Below, piece after piece: positions 10,641 to 50,632 of a DNA stretch of 64,000 nt. Source of the DNA: Cranoglanis bouderius (taxonomy: Eukaryota; Chordata; Actinopteri; Siluriformes; Cranoglanididae). The notes under the pieces are model-generated. The model ran no database searches. It was given only the letters and a program-made list of their open reading frames with translations, and was not told the DNA's origin. Location: positions 15,368,501 through 15,432,500 of the forward strand of contig CM042541.1 of NCBI GenBank assembly GCA_023630585.1, written 5' to 3'. Position numbers and translations under genes: made by a program. Position 1 is the first letter of the stretch, and the number at the start of each line of letters is the position of its first letter.

Positions 10641-11929
10641 GAGGAATATGAGGAATGGCTACATGCTTTTATAGGAAAATAATTGACTTACGGAAAATAA
10701 CTCTGATTTATCGTGCCTACCCCAGTCACTCAAAATTTTACTATAAAAGAATGACCCAAACTGTTATAATCCTTAAATGTATTCCTTACACTATGTGTTC
10801 ATTACATAGGTCTTCATAAATTAAGAAATCAGTGGCTCTAAGTGTAACCTTCATCTTTTTCTATAGACTTAATAGAGTTGGTTTAGCATTTATGTGGAAT
10901 TGTGTGGAAAAGTATCTTCAATATTGCATAGCTGTGCTACTGAATCTGGTGAATTAATGCTGGTGAAGTAATACGTAAAAATGTGTGTCATCAGTGCAAA
11001 TGCTTTGGTCAGTTAGACCATCATCAGTGGTCTAGTTATCAGTGTAGACATGAAAGATAACAAGGTTTAAGAATTACATGTGCAAAGTAATGGATGTACA
11101 TGTGCAAAGGGATGGATGTAAATGAGAACTTGAATGTAAATGTAAATGAGGTTCTGAAGTATGCCAATTAGTACTAACAAACATGTGGCAGTCTGCCAAG
11201 TAAGAAACTAGGCAAGAACTTTTCTATTTAAAGAAATCAGATTTGAAGCCTTTACATTAAAATATCATGCTCCAACAAAACCAAAGCATATTCAAAATTC
11301 AAGGCCAAAAGAAGGTCATTAATCACTTTTGCAGTGCTGATTCTGCACTATTATGCTTCTGACTGAATACTTGTTATTCCTGCTAATACAAGAACAGAAA
11401 TCATTGATGCCCCTTTGAGGCCTTCTATCAAATCTGTTTTGTCTCAAACCTTTATATTTTGCTGCACTTGTCTACACCCCCTTTTACTCGTCAACTGCTG
11501 GAGAAAGAGAAAACTTAAACGTAATCTCTCTCATTTAAATCTCCTGTGTACCCTAACCATGTTTTTAAACCATCTAAAATATATGACATTTTGGTAACAC
11601 TTTCTGTGAAGATCATAATTATAATACACAACATCATATTATAATGCATTCATAAGTCATTATACACACAGGCAAATTTATTTATTAAAACGCATTACAT
11701 GATATAGCTATCTTTATTATAAACTGTTACCATTATATTAGTAGTATCCATAATGACACCAATACCAAAGAAGCCAAGTACTTTTGTATAGTGCATCACA
11801 AGATCTATCTTGATTTTTTTTTTTTGTCATGAAAAACTGTAATGCCGCTTTGCATAAATAAATATAACAATGTGTATAATGCCTACTGAATGCATTGTAA
11901 CATGTCATGATACATATGGCCTTGATATA

Positions 11930-12000
11930 TTCAATCTGGATATAAAGGAGAACAATAGGGGGCCTAAAATAGAACCTTCTGGAACATCATACTGCACTTT
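11930..12000 (-). pseudogene. fragment of LINE reverse transcriptase
   Basis: The minus strand reads VQYDVPEGSILGPLLFSF, the conserved RT motif B region (GxPQGSxLGP) of L2-like LINEs. The fragment is too short for family assignment. Confidence 0.55.
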
Positions 12001-12589
12001 TCTAGGCTCAGTATATATTGAGGCTGTCCTGAGATCAAAGGAAGGGCCTAATAAAGTGACCAGGGCCATTTTAACATGGCATAATACTAAGGTATACGTT
12101 ATTTACAATAATCCCGGAACTATTGAACCTCAGTGGGAAGACAATATGTGTGTCAGAATTTCCGATTAGGTCTGAAGCTGTCTATGCATTGTTTCTGAGA
12201 TGAGTAAACGGTCAAGCAACCTACAGTATATTCCAGTTTTGTAGAAAGCCAAACCACTCTTTAGTTTTCTGTTTTATAACCATCTCTGGCTTTCTGGTTC
12301 AGTCAATTTCCTGTCGGCCTGACTTCCATTGTTCCTTTGTTAGACTATGCCTGACCCTTGCTAGCGTTGTTTACTGCCAGCTCCTACTTCATTTGTTAAC
12401 ACACACAGAGACGGTATACGATGTACCTTTTTTCTTTTCCCATTTTGTTTCTCATGTTTTGTCAGAACACAGCTTGCAGTGTGTATGTCAACTTTTCTGT
12501 ATGAAATAAAATATAGAGTTAGCTGTAACATGCAACAGGAGTTTATATAAGGAATAAAATGCTCTTATGGGAAAATTATCATTTCAATA

Positions 12590-12960
12590 ATGAAACTAGT
12601 TAGTTTTTGATGTCATTTTTGTTATAGCTGCGATAAACAGCCGTTCCCTCATCAGCCTCTCTTTTTTTCACTCTCTTGAATTTAATAAAACAAAAATGCC
12701 ATGTCATGTTAACAAGAAACCACAAAATGCAAACTCCTCTGTCCTGAAGACTTTTCTGTGACAGAAATCTTCGAGCTTTACCGCTGACTTTTACATTGCG
12801 GAGACTCCAGAAATCTTACCAATGATTACACATATTCTCTTAATCCATTTATGTGAAGTGTCAACCATTACAAGTCCCTGTGTGTGTTGGTACTATAGAA
12901 ACAATAAAGTGTTTGAATAAACACATCAATATAAACAGCTTCTGATCGATCAGGTTTGAG
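12590..12960 (-). repeat. unnamed dispersed repeat family, copy 2
   Basis: Reverse orientation relative to the 10240 copy: ctcctctgtcctgaagact at about 12737, and acaagtccctgtgtg at about 12870. Confidence 0.55.
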
Positions 12961-13622
12961 CATTTTGTATCACTGTGGAATAACAATTGTGTTTAGCAAC
13001 CCAGTGTTCTGTCAGGCTTATCTTTTGGGATACGGTCAGTTTAATGACCATGTTTAAGGTTAGCATAGTGAATAATAAATCTTTAGTTAACTGTTGAGGA
13101 TTAATCTCATATCCATGTTTCACTGAAAAAAACTATGTACTACATATTAACATGAACACTGAACCACAATGTAGTGTGTAATATTAAATGTAATGTAATA
13201 TTTTAATAATCAGGGTATAAATCAATGTGCATTTTCAGTCATTACAGATATAGTAGACAATATAAATTTTAGACAGTTATCCTATAAGTCAACTCCAATG
13301 AAAATAAAATTGTGAGCATGACAACAAACCTAAATCATTTTTAAAATGCACAGAAGTATATTTAACTCATGATTTTTTTATTATGAGGAAATGTTATCAC
13401 TCATTTATCAAAAATTATAAATAAATGCATGTTTCATGACTAATATAGCTAACAACTACTGCTATTTCAATATTAGAGAAAAAAAAATTATACAGTGGCT
13501 CAGTTGCAATCATTATTTCCATCTCAAGTATACCATTTCCTAAAACAGAGAATTAGCAATCAAAAAATTTGCAACTTACGAACATTGAACATTGTGATCG
13601 GTGAAGGGAATATAGAAGAATA

Positions 13623-15129
13623 CAGTGCCTATAGAAAATCATCATACCCTGTTGTCACATTACACCCTGGAAATTAAAATAAATTAAATCTAACTTTTGC
13701 CAGCTGTATTTACACATTATAACCCTCGACATCTAAGTGGAAATAACATTTTAGAAAATTCTGAACAATTGCCTGGTTTGGATAAGTGATCAGCCCCTTA
13801 GAGTAACCATTAAAAAATTGCTCAGGTACAACCAGTCACTTCCCAGATCACACACCATGCTAATTGCCCCCCCACCTGAGATCAATTGCAGTGGTTTTGA
13901 TTACTTCATAAGAAAACCGGCTGTTCCATGATGATTCCATTACTAGTAGTGCATGGCAACACAAAGAATACACCATGGTTAGAAAGGTGCTTTCAAAAGG
14001 GCTCCGGGACAAAGTTGTGGAAAGGCACAAGTTAGGAGAAGGATACAAAAAGATTTCTCAGATCTCAGATCCCTCTGAGTACCGTTCAGAGCATTATTAC
14101 AAAGTGGAGAGTGTATGGCACCACCAACACCTTGCCTAGTTTGGTCCGTCCCTCCAAACTGGATGGCCGAGCCAGGAGGATATTGATCAGGGATGCTACC
14201 AAGAGGCCAATGGCAACTTTGAAGGATTTACAAGTCCTTATGGCAGAGATTGGTCGGTCTGTGACAACAATCTCACAAGCTTTACACAAAGCTGGCCTGT
14301 ATGGCAGGGTGGCAAGAAAGAAGCCTCTTCCAAAAAAGCTTTGCAAAAAAAGATTCTAATGCCATGTGGCAAAAGGTTTTATGGTCAGATGAGACCAAGA
14401 TTGAACTTTTTGGACTGAACTGCAAGCGTTATGTTTGGCAAAAACCAAACACAGCACACCACCCAAAACACACCATACCTACTGTGAAGCATGGTGGTGC
14501 CAACATTATGTTGTGGGGGTGTTTCTCTTCAGTGGGGACTGGGCAGTTGGTCAGGATTGAAGGGAAAATGGATGCTGCCAAGTGCACCCAAATTCTTGAG
14601 GAAAACCTGCGTCCCTCTGCTAGACCACAACATCGACCCTAAACACACCGCCCAAAAAACTACACAGTGGCTTAAGGATAGGAAGGTGAATGTCCTTGAG
14701 TGGCCAAGACAGAGACCTGACCTAAATCCAATTGAAAATCTGTGGATGGACTTGAAGCCGCCCACCACAAAATGTGACTGAACTCGAACAATTCTGCAAG
14801 GAAGAATGGGCAAATATTCCCCACTCTAGGTGCGCAAAGCTAATAGAGACATATCCAAACAGACTGATGGCTGTAATTAAAACAAAAGGTGGCTCTACGA
14901 AGTATTAAATAATGGGACTGATCACTTTTCCAACTCTAATTCCAATTCTAGTTTTCCTTTTTTTTTTTTTTTTAAGGTTTCTGAACTGTTGCCTTTTTAC
15001 ATTACTTTAATGTTGCAAGGCAGAATGTGTAAATAAAGCTAAGACAAAAAATATATTTTAATGGGTTTTGATTTCAGGCTGTAAGACAAAAAAAGTGACT
15101 ATTTCAATGATGATTTTCTATAGGCACTG
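13623..15129 (+). mobile_element. Tc1-like element, near full length
   Basis: Ends cagtgcctatagaaaatcat and its mirror, flanked by TA at 13621-13622 and 15130-15131. 1507 bp. A deleted relative sits at 33357-34321. Confidence 0.93.
13975..14908 (+). pseudogene. Tc1-like transposase, several frameshifts
   Basis: Reads from MVRKVLSKGLRDKVVERHK (helix-turn-helix domain) through WSDETKIELFGLN (first catalytic Asp), GGANIMLWGCFSS, and PDLNPIENLWMDLK (catalytic Glu) to a stop after a TKGGSTKY-like end. The frame changes near 14075, 14360, 14620 and 14755. The middle catalytic block reads NIDPKHTA. Confidence 0.9.
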
Positions 15130-15207
15130 TATAGGGAAGGGAATATAGAAGAATTGACAACAGGACAGAATTCACTGAGTTCGCTGTGTTTTTACATGAT
15201 CCTTAAT

Positions 15208-17249
15208 ATTGCCCTCCACAATTATTGGCACCCTTTATGGAAAGTCATTGCATAAACAAACATTACATGCAATATTGTGACATTTCCAATCAAACAACAT
15301 GAGGAACTTTTTACCTGTGATTTTTTTAAAAATTTTATATAACTTTTTTTTTATTATTATAATTTTCCCTCTCAAAAACAAAATGTGGCAAAATGATTGA
15401 CATGGCAAAGGAAAAGTTCAAATAAATGCAAACAAATGGTCATCCCTGGAAAAAAAAAATACATTAAATATAAATTTGATATTAAGTCTCTAGGGACACA
15501 CAGAATGTCCAACTGCCTCGTCAGGTTTTTATGCATCTGCCACTAAGTGGTGGAGGCATTATGTTTTCGGGTTAATCATCTGTCTGTTTGAGATTCTGAT
15601 TAATGCGATATCTCACTAATGAGTGATTCAATGGTTGTATGATTTATGTGGAATTATCAGTGTAACCAATGATTCTGGAATTTATCCCAACAAGGTCAAG
15701 GTCACAGCAAAGTCAAATGTCATCATACATACAGCATGTTCATCATACAGAGATGTTACTTCATGTTCAGGAACCATTTCTACAACCAAGGCCCATTTTC
15801 TGGCTATTTACATTTTTTCCCATTAGTCTGTCTGTGTATCCATCCATACATCTGTCTGTCCCTGCACTCATCTGTCAGTACATCTGTCCAAGATTCTCAT
15901 TAGTGTGAAATTTCAAGAATGAGTAGTTTAATGTCTGATGGATTTATATGGAATTATCATCGTAATAAGCAAATGAACTGATTAGATTTTGGAACTGATC
16001 CAAGCAGGATCAGATGTGTCAATTGTGTGTATTCAAGTCAGATGTGTCAAAGGGCAGTGAACGACTGGCAGGGAAAAGGCACAGTATGGTATCTTCTTCA
16101 GAGAAGGTAAATAATAGGTAGAATAATCTTCTAGTTAGTGCCAGAAGTGTTACAACACAGTGTTCGAATAATATTTACTCTTTAGCAGCTTCAAGCAAAG
16201 CTGTTATTGAAAAGACGTTTCTACATCAAAGACATTTATTTAGCTTCTTTACTGAACCAGTATTTCGTTAGCTCAGAGGTTTCTATCAACGTGCAAGCCT
16301 AGGCATTCCTATTTTACTTGTCAGAGGTTTTGTTTAAACTTGCAAGTATTAGCCTTTACTTTTAGCTCATCAGAGGTTGACTTTAAATGTGTCTAACGTA
16401 CAATAACTTCAGCTTAAGGAATTATTCCTAGTGAACACATATAAAACATATGAATCATGCTCTCTTAGTGCATCGTACCTTTTCAGAAAAAAACACTTAG
16501 TATCCAGAAATAGAATAACAAATGAATTTAATACAAAATCAGAATTGAAGAGTTATATAAAATAGAGACAAAGGTAACGAACAGGATTATGGTCAGCGTC
16601 ACGGACATAGGATGCGTGATGGAAAAGCATCTATGACAAAATGCCCATCTGATGTTACAAGGCAGGCTCTGATGTTACATTATTCTTAACTCCTGGTATT
16701 CTACCAAGCATATCCTCTTATACCCCTGAGCCTCTTTGTAATGTATAGTGACCAGGATACCAAATGGAAATGAAACCATGTGTTTTATGGCAAGATGGAC
16801 AGCTGATTAGCTCACCTTAATTAACTGTATGTTCCTGAGAATGAGTCAGTGGGAACAAAAAGGCAAAAGGTATCCCATGCAAAGCAGGGGGTGCCAGCAT
16901 GTCTGTGTGCGTGTGCGTGTGTGTGGAAAGAGCACATATTGCAACATATATTGTAAATGATGTTTCCTAAACCTATATGATATCACCACATCGTTCACCA
17001 TGAAATATGGATACAAATGATACCAAACATGCACTGAGGAATACTGTAATTAAACACAGTTTAGATGACCAGTTTTAGTTCACCTGGTATCTCTGAAACA
17101 CATTCCTGATCATTTTAACCTTAATCAAATTACTGCCAATTTTAGAAATCTACTACACATCCCTAAAAAAGACTTATAATACCAGAAAAAATACCAGAAC
17201 AACTGAACATTATTTTTATTAAGGGGGCCATTAATTCTGGAGGGCATTG
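15208..17249. mobile_element. probable Tc1-like element with a second repeat inside
   Basis: Left end ttgccctccacaattattgg and right end ccattaattctggagggcat are inverted relatives. The 2.0-kb span is longer than usual and contains about 15530-16030, a separate dispersed repeat beginning near gtggtggaggcattatgttt. No transposase text was recognised. Assigning both ends to one element is inference. Confidence 0.5.
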
Positions 17250-17316
17250 TACTTGTTTGATTGAAAGTCTTAGAGTGATTGAGATATTTAACCTATCCTG
17301 TGGATGGAGACAGTTA

Positions 17317-18909
17317 CAGTGATGCTTGAAAGCTTGTGAAACCTTTAAAACTTTCTATATATCTGCATAAATATGACCTAAAACATAATCAGATTTTCAC
17401 ACAAGAGACACAAAGAGAACCCAATTAAACAAATGAGACAAAAAATATTATACTTGGTCATTTATTTATTGAGGAAAATGATTCAATATTATATATCTGT
17501 GAGTGGCAACGGTATATGAACCTCTAGGATTAGCAGTTAATTTGAAAGTGAAATTAGAGTCAGGTGTTTTTAATAAATGGGATGACAATCAGGTGCGACT
17601 GAGCACCCTGTCTTATTTAAAGAACAGGGATATATCAAAATCTCATCTTCACAACACGTTTGTGGACGTGTATCATGGCACTAACAAAGCAGACTTCTGA
17701 GAACCTCATAAAAAGAGTTGTTGATGCTCATCAGGCTGGAAAAGTTTACAAAACCATCTCTAAAGAGTTTGGCCTCCACCAATCCACAGTCAGACAGATT
17801 GTATACAAATGGAGAAAATTAACAACCATGTTACCCTCCCCATGAGTGGTCGAACAACAAAGATCACTCCAAGAGCAAGACGTGTAATTGTCCACGAGGT
17901 CACAAAGGAGCCAGGGTAACTTCTAAGCAAATAAAGGCCTCTCTCACATCGGCTAATGTTAATGTTCATGAGTCCATCATCAGGAGAACACTGAACAACA
18001 ATGGTGCGCATGGCAGGGTTGCAAGGAGAAAGTCTCTGCTCTCCAGAAATAACATTGCTGCCCCTCTGCAGTTTGCTGATCATGTGGACAAACCAGAAGG
18101 CTATTGGAAAAATGTTTTGTGGATAGATGAGACCAAAATAGAACTTTATGGTTTAAATGAGAAACATTATGTTTGGAGAAAGGAAAACACTGCATTCCAG
18201 CATAAGAACCTTATCCCATATGTGAAACCTGGGGTTGGCAGTATCAAGGTTTGGGCCTGTTTTGCTTCATCTGGGCCTGGATGGCTTGCCATCATGAATT
18301 CTGAATTATACCAGCAAACTCTAAAGGAAAATGTCAGGACATCTGTCTGTGAACTGAATCTCAAGAGAAAGTGGGTCATGCAGCAAGACAACGAAACTAA
18401 ACATACAAGTGATTCTACCAAAGAATGGTTATAAAAGAATAAAGTTAATGTTTTGGAATGGCCAAGAAAATGTCCTGACCTTAATCCAATAGAAATGTAT
18501 TGGAAGGACCTGAAGCAAGCAGTTCATGTGAGGAAACCCACCAACATCCCAGAGTTGAAGCTGTTCAGCTGAATTTTAGCTGAATGGGCTAAAATTCCTC
18601 CAAGCCGATGTGAAGGACTGATCAAGAGTTACCGGAAACATTTAGTTGCAGTTATTGCTGCATAAGGGGGTCACACCAGATACTGAAACATACTTTAGTT
18701 CACATACTTTTGCCACTCACAGATATGTAATACTGGACCATTTTCCTCTATAAATAAATGACCACGTATAATATTTTTGTCTCACTTGTTCAACTGCGTT
18801 CTCTTAATCTACTTTTATGACTTGTGTGAAAATCTGATGATGTTTTAGGTCATATTTATGCAGAAATATAGAAAATTCTAAAGGGTTCACAAACTTTCAA
18901 GCACCACTG
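17317..18909 (+). mobile_element. full-length Tc1-like element with IR/DR ends
   Basis: Ends cagtgatgcttgaaag and ctttcaagcaccactg, flanked by TA (17315-17316, 18910-18911). 1593 bp. The inverted repeats are about 200 bp and carry inner direct repeats near gtgagtggcaac / ttgccactcac. It ends 346 bp from the amacr stop codon. Confidence 0.95.
17675..18665 (+). pseudogene. Tc1-like transposase with stops and frameshift
   Basis: Starts MALTKQTSENLIKRVVDAHQ. A frameshift near 17830-17860 separates the DNA-binding half from the catalytic half (WIDETKIELYGLNEKH, QQDNETKHT, PDLNPIE). In-frame stops follow KEWL near 18432 and ELKLFS near 18570. Confidence 0.92.
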
Positions 18910-19255
18910 TATTATTAAACATCCTGGGGCAAATTTCTCGGCTGTAAAATGAAGGCTTTATAAGGATGATCACAAACACTTCAGATTTCAGGCAAGCATC
19001 TTAAATTCAGCTCTGTGATGGAGGATAATCGCAGTAAAGAGCTGTGTATTTAAACGATGGATCATTTCACCACAGGAAAGAATCAGCTCTCTGCACACTC
19101 TGATAAAAGCCTGTGCATCAACAGATGGTTATTTTGAGCTTAATCGCTCTGCACACATCAGTTCTTTGCTGAAGGCGCCAAGTATACGAGGCGACAGTTT
19201 GTTTTTTTTGTGTGTGTAATGAGTGATTCACCAGTGATGCTGTTGCTTCATCATC
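18910..19255 (-). other. amacr 3' flank / likely 3' UTR
   Basis: From the stop codon to the neighbouring Tc1-like element. No AATAAA or ATTAAA on the gene strand. A weak variant TATAAA is at 18963-18958. Confidence 0.5.
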
Positions 19256-46217
<26,962 letters not shown>

Positions 46218-46261
46218 CTCTTTCTCTCTCTCACACACACACACACACCCACACACACACA
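46218..46261. repeat. CT/CA microsatellite next to the amacr ATG
   Basis: On the gene strand a (TG)n run, GGG, (TG)n, then (GA)n immediately before GATGGC. If transcribed it is part of the 5' leader. Confidence 0.85.
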
Positions 46262-46481
46262 CTGAGAAAAACAATATACACATTTATAGAGTGTAACAAA
46301 ATCAGTCATGACAGCTGATATAAAGACCCACAGAGAAAGTTCACAAAAATAACCTGATAAAACACAAGGCGCTATGGGTATACATGACTTAATTTACATC
46401 TTAATTTGTCTGTCTGTCTGACCAATTAATAAAAATACATTATCTAAATCCTGGAAAAGAAAATAAACGCTTTAAACATAC
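46262..46481 (-). other. possible intron in the amacr 5' leader
   Basis: On the gene strand a donor GAAAG/GTATGT (46482/46481) and an acceptor TTGTTTTTCTCAG (ends 46262) bracket 220 bp before the coding exon. This would leave a noncoding first exon near the CRE and a leader consisting of a TG/GA repeat before the ATG. Based on splice-signal quality only. Confidence 0.35.
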
Positions 46482-46540
46482 CTTTCAAAAAAAGTAGACT
46501 GCGGACAAGGACAAGCGTAACTTTGTTTGTCGCTCTGAGA

Positions 46541-46578
46541 TGACGTCACGCAGAGCTACGAATTATGGGTTTTGTAGT
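46541..46578 (-). promoter_or_regulatory. candidate amacr core promoter: CRE plus ZNF143-like motif
   Basis: TGACGTCA, a full palindromic CRE, is at 46541-46548. At 46562-46578 the minus strand reads ACTACAAAACCCATAAT, close to the ZNF143 ACTACAAyTCCCA core. The pair lies about 325 bp upstream of the ATG, beside a good candidate first-exon donor (46482/46481). Such motifs are common in TATA-less housekeeping promoters. Function is inferred. Confidence 0.4.
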
Positions 46579-46974
46579 CACCGTTTTCGCTTACTTTCAT
46601 TAAAGGGGTTTTCGCATGATATTTTCGGCTCTTGGGATGTTTTCATGAACTGAGATAAAACCATGTTAGAAAGTCTGCAATATTAATCTGATGAGAAGAT
46701 ATTCGAAATAGAACGTGAATTATTATTTTTTTAATTGCAACTTACTGACAAAGGAGAGATTGATATCTATAATATAATATAACAATGCATTTTAACCATT
46801 CAAAAAATGTGTTATCCCATCTCAGGCATTTTCTTTGCTACAAATGTTCTTTGGTGCATTTTTCAAGGGGCTGAAAGTAATTTTTTAGCATAGAATTGGC
46901 AAATGCACAAAACAGTAGCAGTGCATGGTTTATATGGTTTTATAATGGTTTATGTTAATGCACTATTTCTAATA

Positions 46975-47240
46975 CTTCATCACTTCTATAGAAACAACTC
47001 ATTCACAGGGACTTGTATGGCGAAAGCACCACATAAACAGATTTAAAATGTGCGTTGATGTGGTGGCATTTTCTGTAAGGAGACGTTTATTTAACATTTA
47101 TGGAAAGAGTGTCCCACATCCAATATTACACGCTGCGTTAGTTGTTGTTGCTGTTGTTGTTGTTGTTTGGTTTTATTTGTCTTATTAACTTCAAGAGAGA
47201 AAAAAGAGAGCCTGCTGAGGGGACGAGAATTGATAGCTGC
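46975..47240 (+). repeat. unnamed dispersed repeat family, copy 4
   Basis: Has tatagaaacaactcattcac, agggacttgtatgg, and later gagagcctgctgaggggac, parallel to the 10240-10640 copy. Confidence 0.5.
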
Positions 47241-47499
47241 AGTAATGTAAATGATAACAGGAAAAAACTTGTTTCAAAGATGCATAAAATGTAGCTATAA
47301 AAGAATAAAAAGTATGACATATTCTTTAAAAAAAAATTTAAATTGTAATCATTGGCAAATTGCTGTGTTATAAGTTAATTAACACACTTGAGGACATGCT
47401 GGTATAGGTAAATAATCAATTTTGCGATGGCAACAGTGAGTGTCATTGATTATTTTTCTATAATAGCACCACACACACAGGGTTGTATTAAAGCCCATT

Positions 47500-47790
47500 T
47501 TCTCAACTGCTGCTCATGCTGCATCACAGGGCAGCGTAACAGACTTGAAAGAATGTGCTATCTGCCCTCTCTGCCCCTACATGAGCTCTCTCTCACACAC
47601 ACACACACAAACACACACAGGACTTGCTAGTTTTGCTGTGATTGACAGGGGAGAGCGAGAGAATGCCACCCCTCCCTCCCAGAGAGAGTTTTGCTCCCTT
47701 GATTCCTGGCCACAAATGGCTGTGGTATCTTTGGGATTCGCATTCACAATCTCTGGACATTAGGACGAACGCTTTTCTGTTTCACCACCA
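47500..47790 (-). repeat. tRNA-derived SINE, copy 2 (diverged)
   Basis: The minus-strand head at 47790-47720 has A box TGGTGAAACAG and a degraded B box TGCGAATCC. The body shares tgctcatgctgcatcac with the 2080-2357 copy and contains an expanded CA run. Confidence 0.6.
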
Positions 47791-49863
47791 TTAAAGTTTT
47801 CCCTTATTGCAAATGTAAATCGAGGCATGTTTGATGACCTTTTTTTTTAGTTTTTGCATGTTATGCACTTCATTAGTTTTTGCAAGTAATGGAAGCTTAT
47901 AGCCTCCAGTTTAGCATCATGCACTAATTCAGCATGTGTAAATCATTCTACAGTGGCATCTCCTAAATTGTCTATAAGGAGCTGTTCAGTCTCTCAAATC
48001 AACTTGCTGATGTGGTTTCTGATGCTGTATGACACACCGTTATCTATAAGCATGGACAAAAGTACAAAGTCTCAGAGAGGAAAAACAGTCAAAGAATAAA
48101 TGATCTTTCTTAATAGTCTGATGTAACTTCAACTATATCCTTGAATGCTTGATTTATATTTAATTTTAATACACACCTATCCTATAAAAAAGTGAGTTAC
48201 TGAGTTACATTTGCCTCATAGATATCCAATATTTCTGTTCTGTGTGGCATTCAAGTCTCTGACTCTGTGATTACCATAAGAGTGTCCGAGCGTGTAACCT
48301 AACTGGACAGAAGTGTCTCTGTTGCTTGGCCAAGCTACTTAGCCTCACAGGTGACATTACCGGCCTTTCACATGCCATCAGTTTGATCCTCCATCACTTC
48401 CACCTGTCCCTGTTTCACATTTTCACAACAGCAACGCTTTTACACCTTGATAAATCAGAATGGCTGAAAAACTTTCTTACATCCATAAAATTTTCAAATC
48501 CCAATGTACTATTTAGTGTTTATAAGATGTGTTTATGATTTCCAGCCGTGTCAAAGCAATTAAAATTCAACTTTCACTTTGCCTTATCACTGCAGAAGAG
48601 ATATGACTGCTCCAGAGATTTGAGGAGAACAAGCATGTACTTTTTCTAAAACAACAGGGACAATAATTTTACATAAATCAAGATTGAGCAGATAGTCAGA
48701 GATGGCCTCTGGTTCAATACAAAATATGTTTTATGCAAAATATAAAACATTAAAAAAAAAAGGTTTGCCAGTTCTGTGCTGGTCAAACAAGCCTGAAAAA
48801 ACTTATATAAGGTTATACAAGAGTATAAGAGTATATAAGAGTTTTCTATTAACCATCCTGTATGAAGCTTGAATGAAAAAAGAAAGAAGACAGAAAAAAA
48901 AGCTGAAAACAGCAGCTGCATTTACTGATAACACTGGATGAATGGACGTCGCCTAATATCCAAAATAGCATGCTTGACTGATGGCCCTCTGTCTGACCCA
49001 ACCTCTTATTAAATATGTATAGAGCCATTACAAGAAAGATAAAGCTTGGAAGGAAGTAGCAGAGCTCACTGGTGACTTTGGTGAGTTTACATACAGTGAA
49101 GTGAAATAAGTATTAATGTATAAGTAATAATGTCCCTGAGACATTTAGGATGCTCCTTCGCTATGTTTGCTACTTATGTGAAATTTTTTCAACCAGTGGT
49201 AACGTCTTATATAATGACATCTGGTGCAATTTGCCCAAGGACATACTGTAATAAAACATTATTATGTGTGTAAATTTGAAGTGGACATATGCACTGGAAG
49301 TATATTAAATAACAAAAACCAAAGTGTAAGAATACATATTTCCCCTCACTGTAAACAATAATGTATTAGAACAATCACATTAATATAAACCTATCATGGC
49401 CGGAACTATTGTCAGAGCTGCTCTTATAGAAAATGAATCGCTACCTTTCATTTTGAGAATTCAACAGCACTGTGTTATAACAAACATTAAAATATGTCAG
49501 GAAAAACCAAGCGCAAATCAGTTCCTAATGCCACTAGAATGGGTCACAGTCACAGACTGTCACAGTTATGAATAGCAGGGAATAAGAATGGCCACATTAG
49601 TTTTCAGCTCCAAAAAGAGGATTGTCTGTTTTCTTCTACAGAAAAGGCACACACCAAAAATTTTAAGTTGCTACACCTGAGAGAAAGAAAACATTTGAAG
49701 AAAACTTTCTGTCCTTCAGTGTTGACTAACAGTTTAAAAATAATCCATCTGGATTTCTGGTGCACCGCATACCCTCCATCTCTATTACATGATGTCGGAC
49801 ATTTATCTCAATTCATTTATAAAACAGTGAAATCAAATACATCTACAACCCTAAGACACATAT
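47791..49863. other. no gene recognised
   Basis: AT-rich. At 49033-49073 the plus strand reads HYKKDKAWKEVAELTGDFG followed by GTGAGT, resembling the end of a MADF-domain exon, but a stop precedes it. A dispersed-repeat fragment lies near 49380-49490. Confidence 0.45.
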
Positions 49864-49864
49864 A

Positions 49865-50225
49865 CAGTGCGCCGCATAAGTATTCACTCCCTTGAACTTT
49901 TCCACATTCTGTTGTATTACATCCTGGAACTGAAATGGAATGTATTGCATGTCGTGAATTTACAGAAAATAGGCCATAATAGTTTGCAAATTTATTTACA
50001 TATTCAAATAAAAACAAAATATGATGTGATCTCAAAATAGAGTAAATACACCTATTCCTGGAAGGCTCCAGAGTTTGATAAAGTCGAAACAAACAGCATT
50101 ATGAGGATGAAGAAGTCCGGGACAAAGTTCTGGAAAAGCATCAATCGGGGTTTAGTTTAAAAATAAATATCCCAAACTTGGAATACCGCTGACCACCATT
50201 TGAATCTATCATTAAAAATGGAATT
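49865..50225 (+). mobile_element. left end of a Tc1-like element, truncated
   Basis: cagtgcgccgcataagtatt and cactcccttgaacttttcca are the left end of a common fish Tc1-like family. It runs into gggacaaagttctggaaaag and catcattaaaaatgg-type coding scraps. No right end found. Confidence 0.7.
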
Positions 50226-50632
50226 TATTTAGTGTTTATTATATTATTGATAAAAGGATTTTATATAGACTTTGAACAGCTTCTCACATCTAAGCTGCAG
50301 ATCTTTCTGCCTTGGTTGTGCCATATTTTTTTCAATATGAATATGTCACAATCTGGTGTGGAGATATTTAAATATTAATAAATGCATAGATAATTCAGTA
50401 ATTATATATGTTCAGAAACTTTCAAATGTTTGTGATGATAACTCGCCACCACATGAATTATTGGTGGGAAACTTCTTAGAACCGGTTGAATAATTCACAA
50501 GATCTTTCAAAAACATCTTTTGTGTCCATTCTAGATTCAGAAGGGGTTAATCAGAACATATTAGGACCCAGACATTACTACAGACACACTCTTGATTTAA
50601 TACTGACATTTGAATGAAATATACATAACATA

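Larger units (their letters stand above)
9174..13622. other. slc45a2-amacr intergenic spacer, no host gene recognised
   Basis: Holds the slc45a2 5' flank (9174-9500), two copies of an unnamed dispersed repeat in opposite orientations (about 10240-10640 plus; 12590-12960 minus) and a LINE fragment (about 11930-12000). Remaining sequence is AT-rich without convincing coding frames. Confidence 0.5.

Noticed and set aside
11870..12169. 99-codon plus-strand frame
   Set aside because: The opposite strand carries LINE RT text (VPEGSILGPLL), so this frame is its antisense.
15623..15908. Overlapping frames of 67 and 79 codons
   Set aside because: Fall within a dispersed non-coding repeat with no protein likeness.
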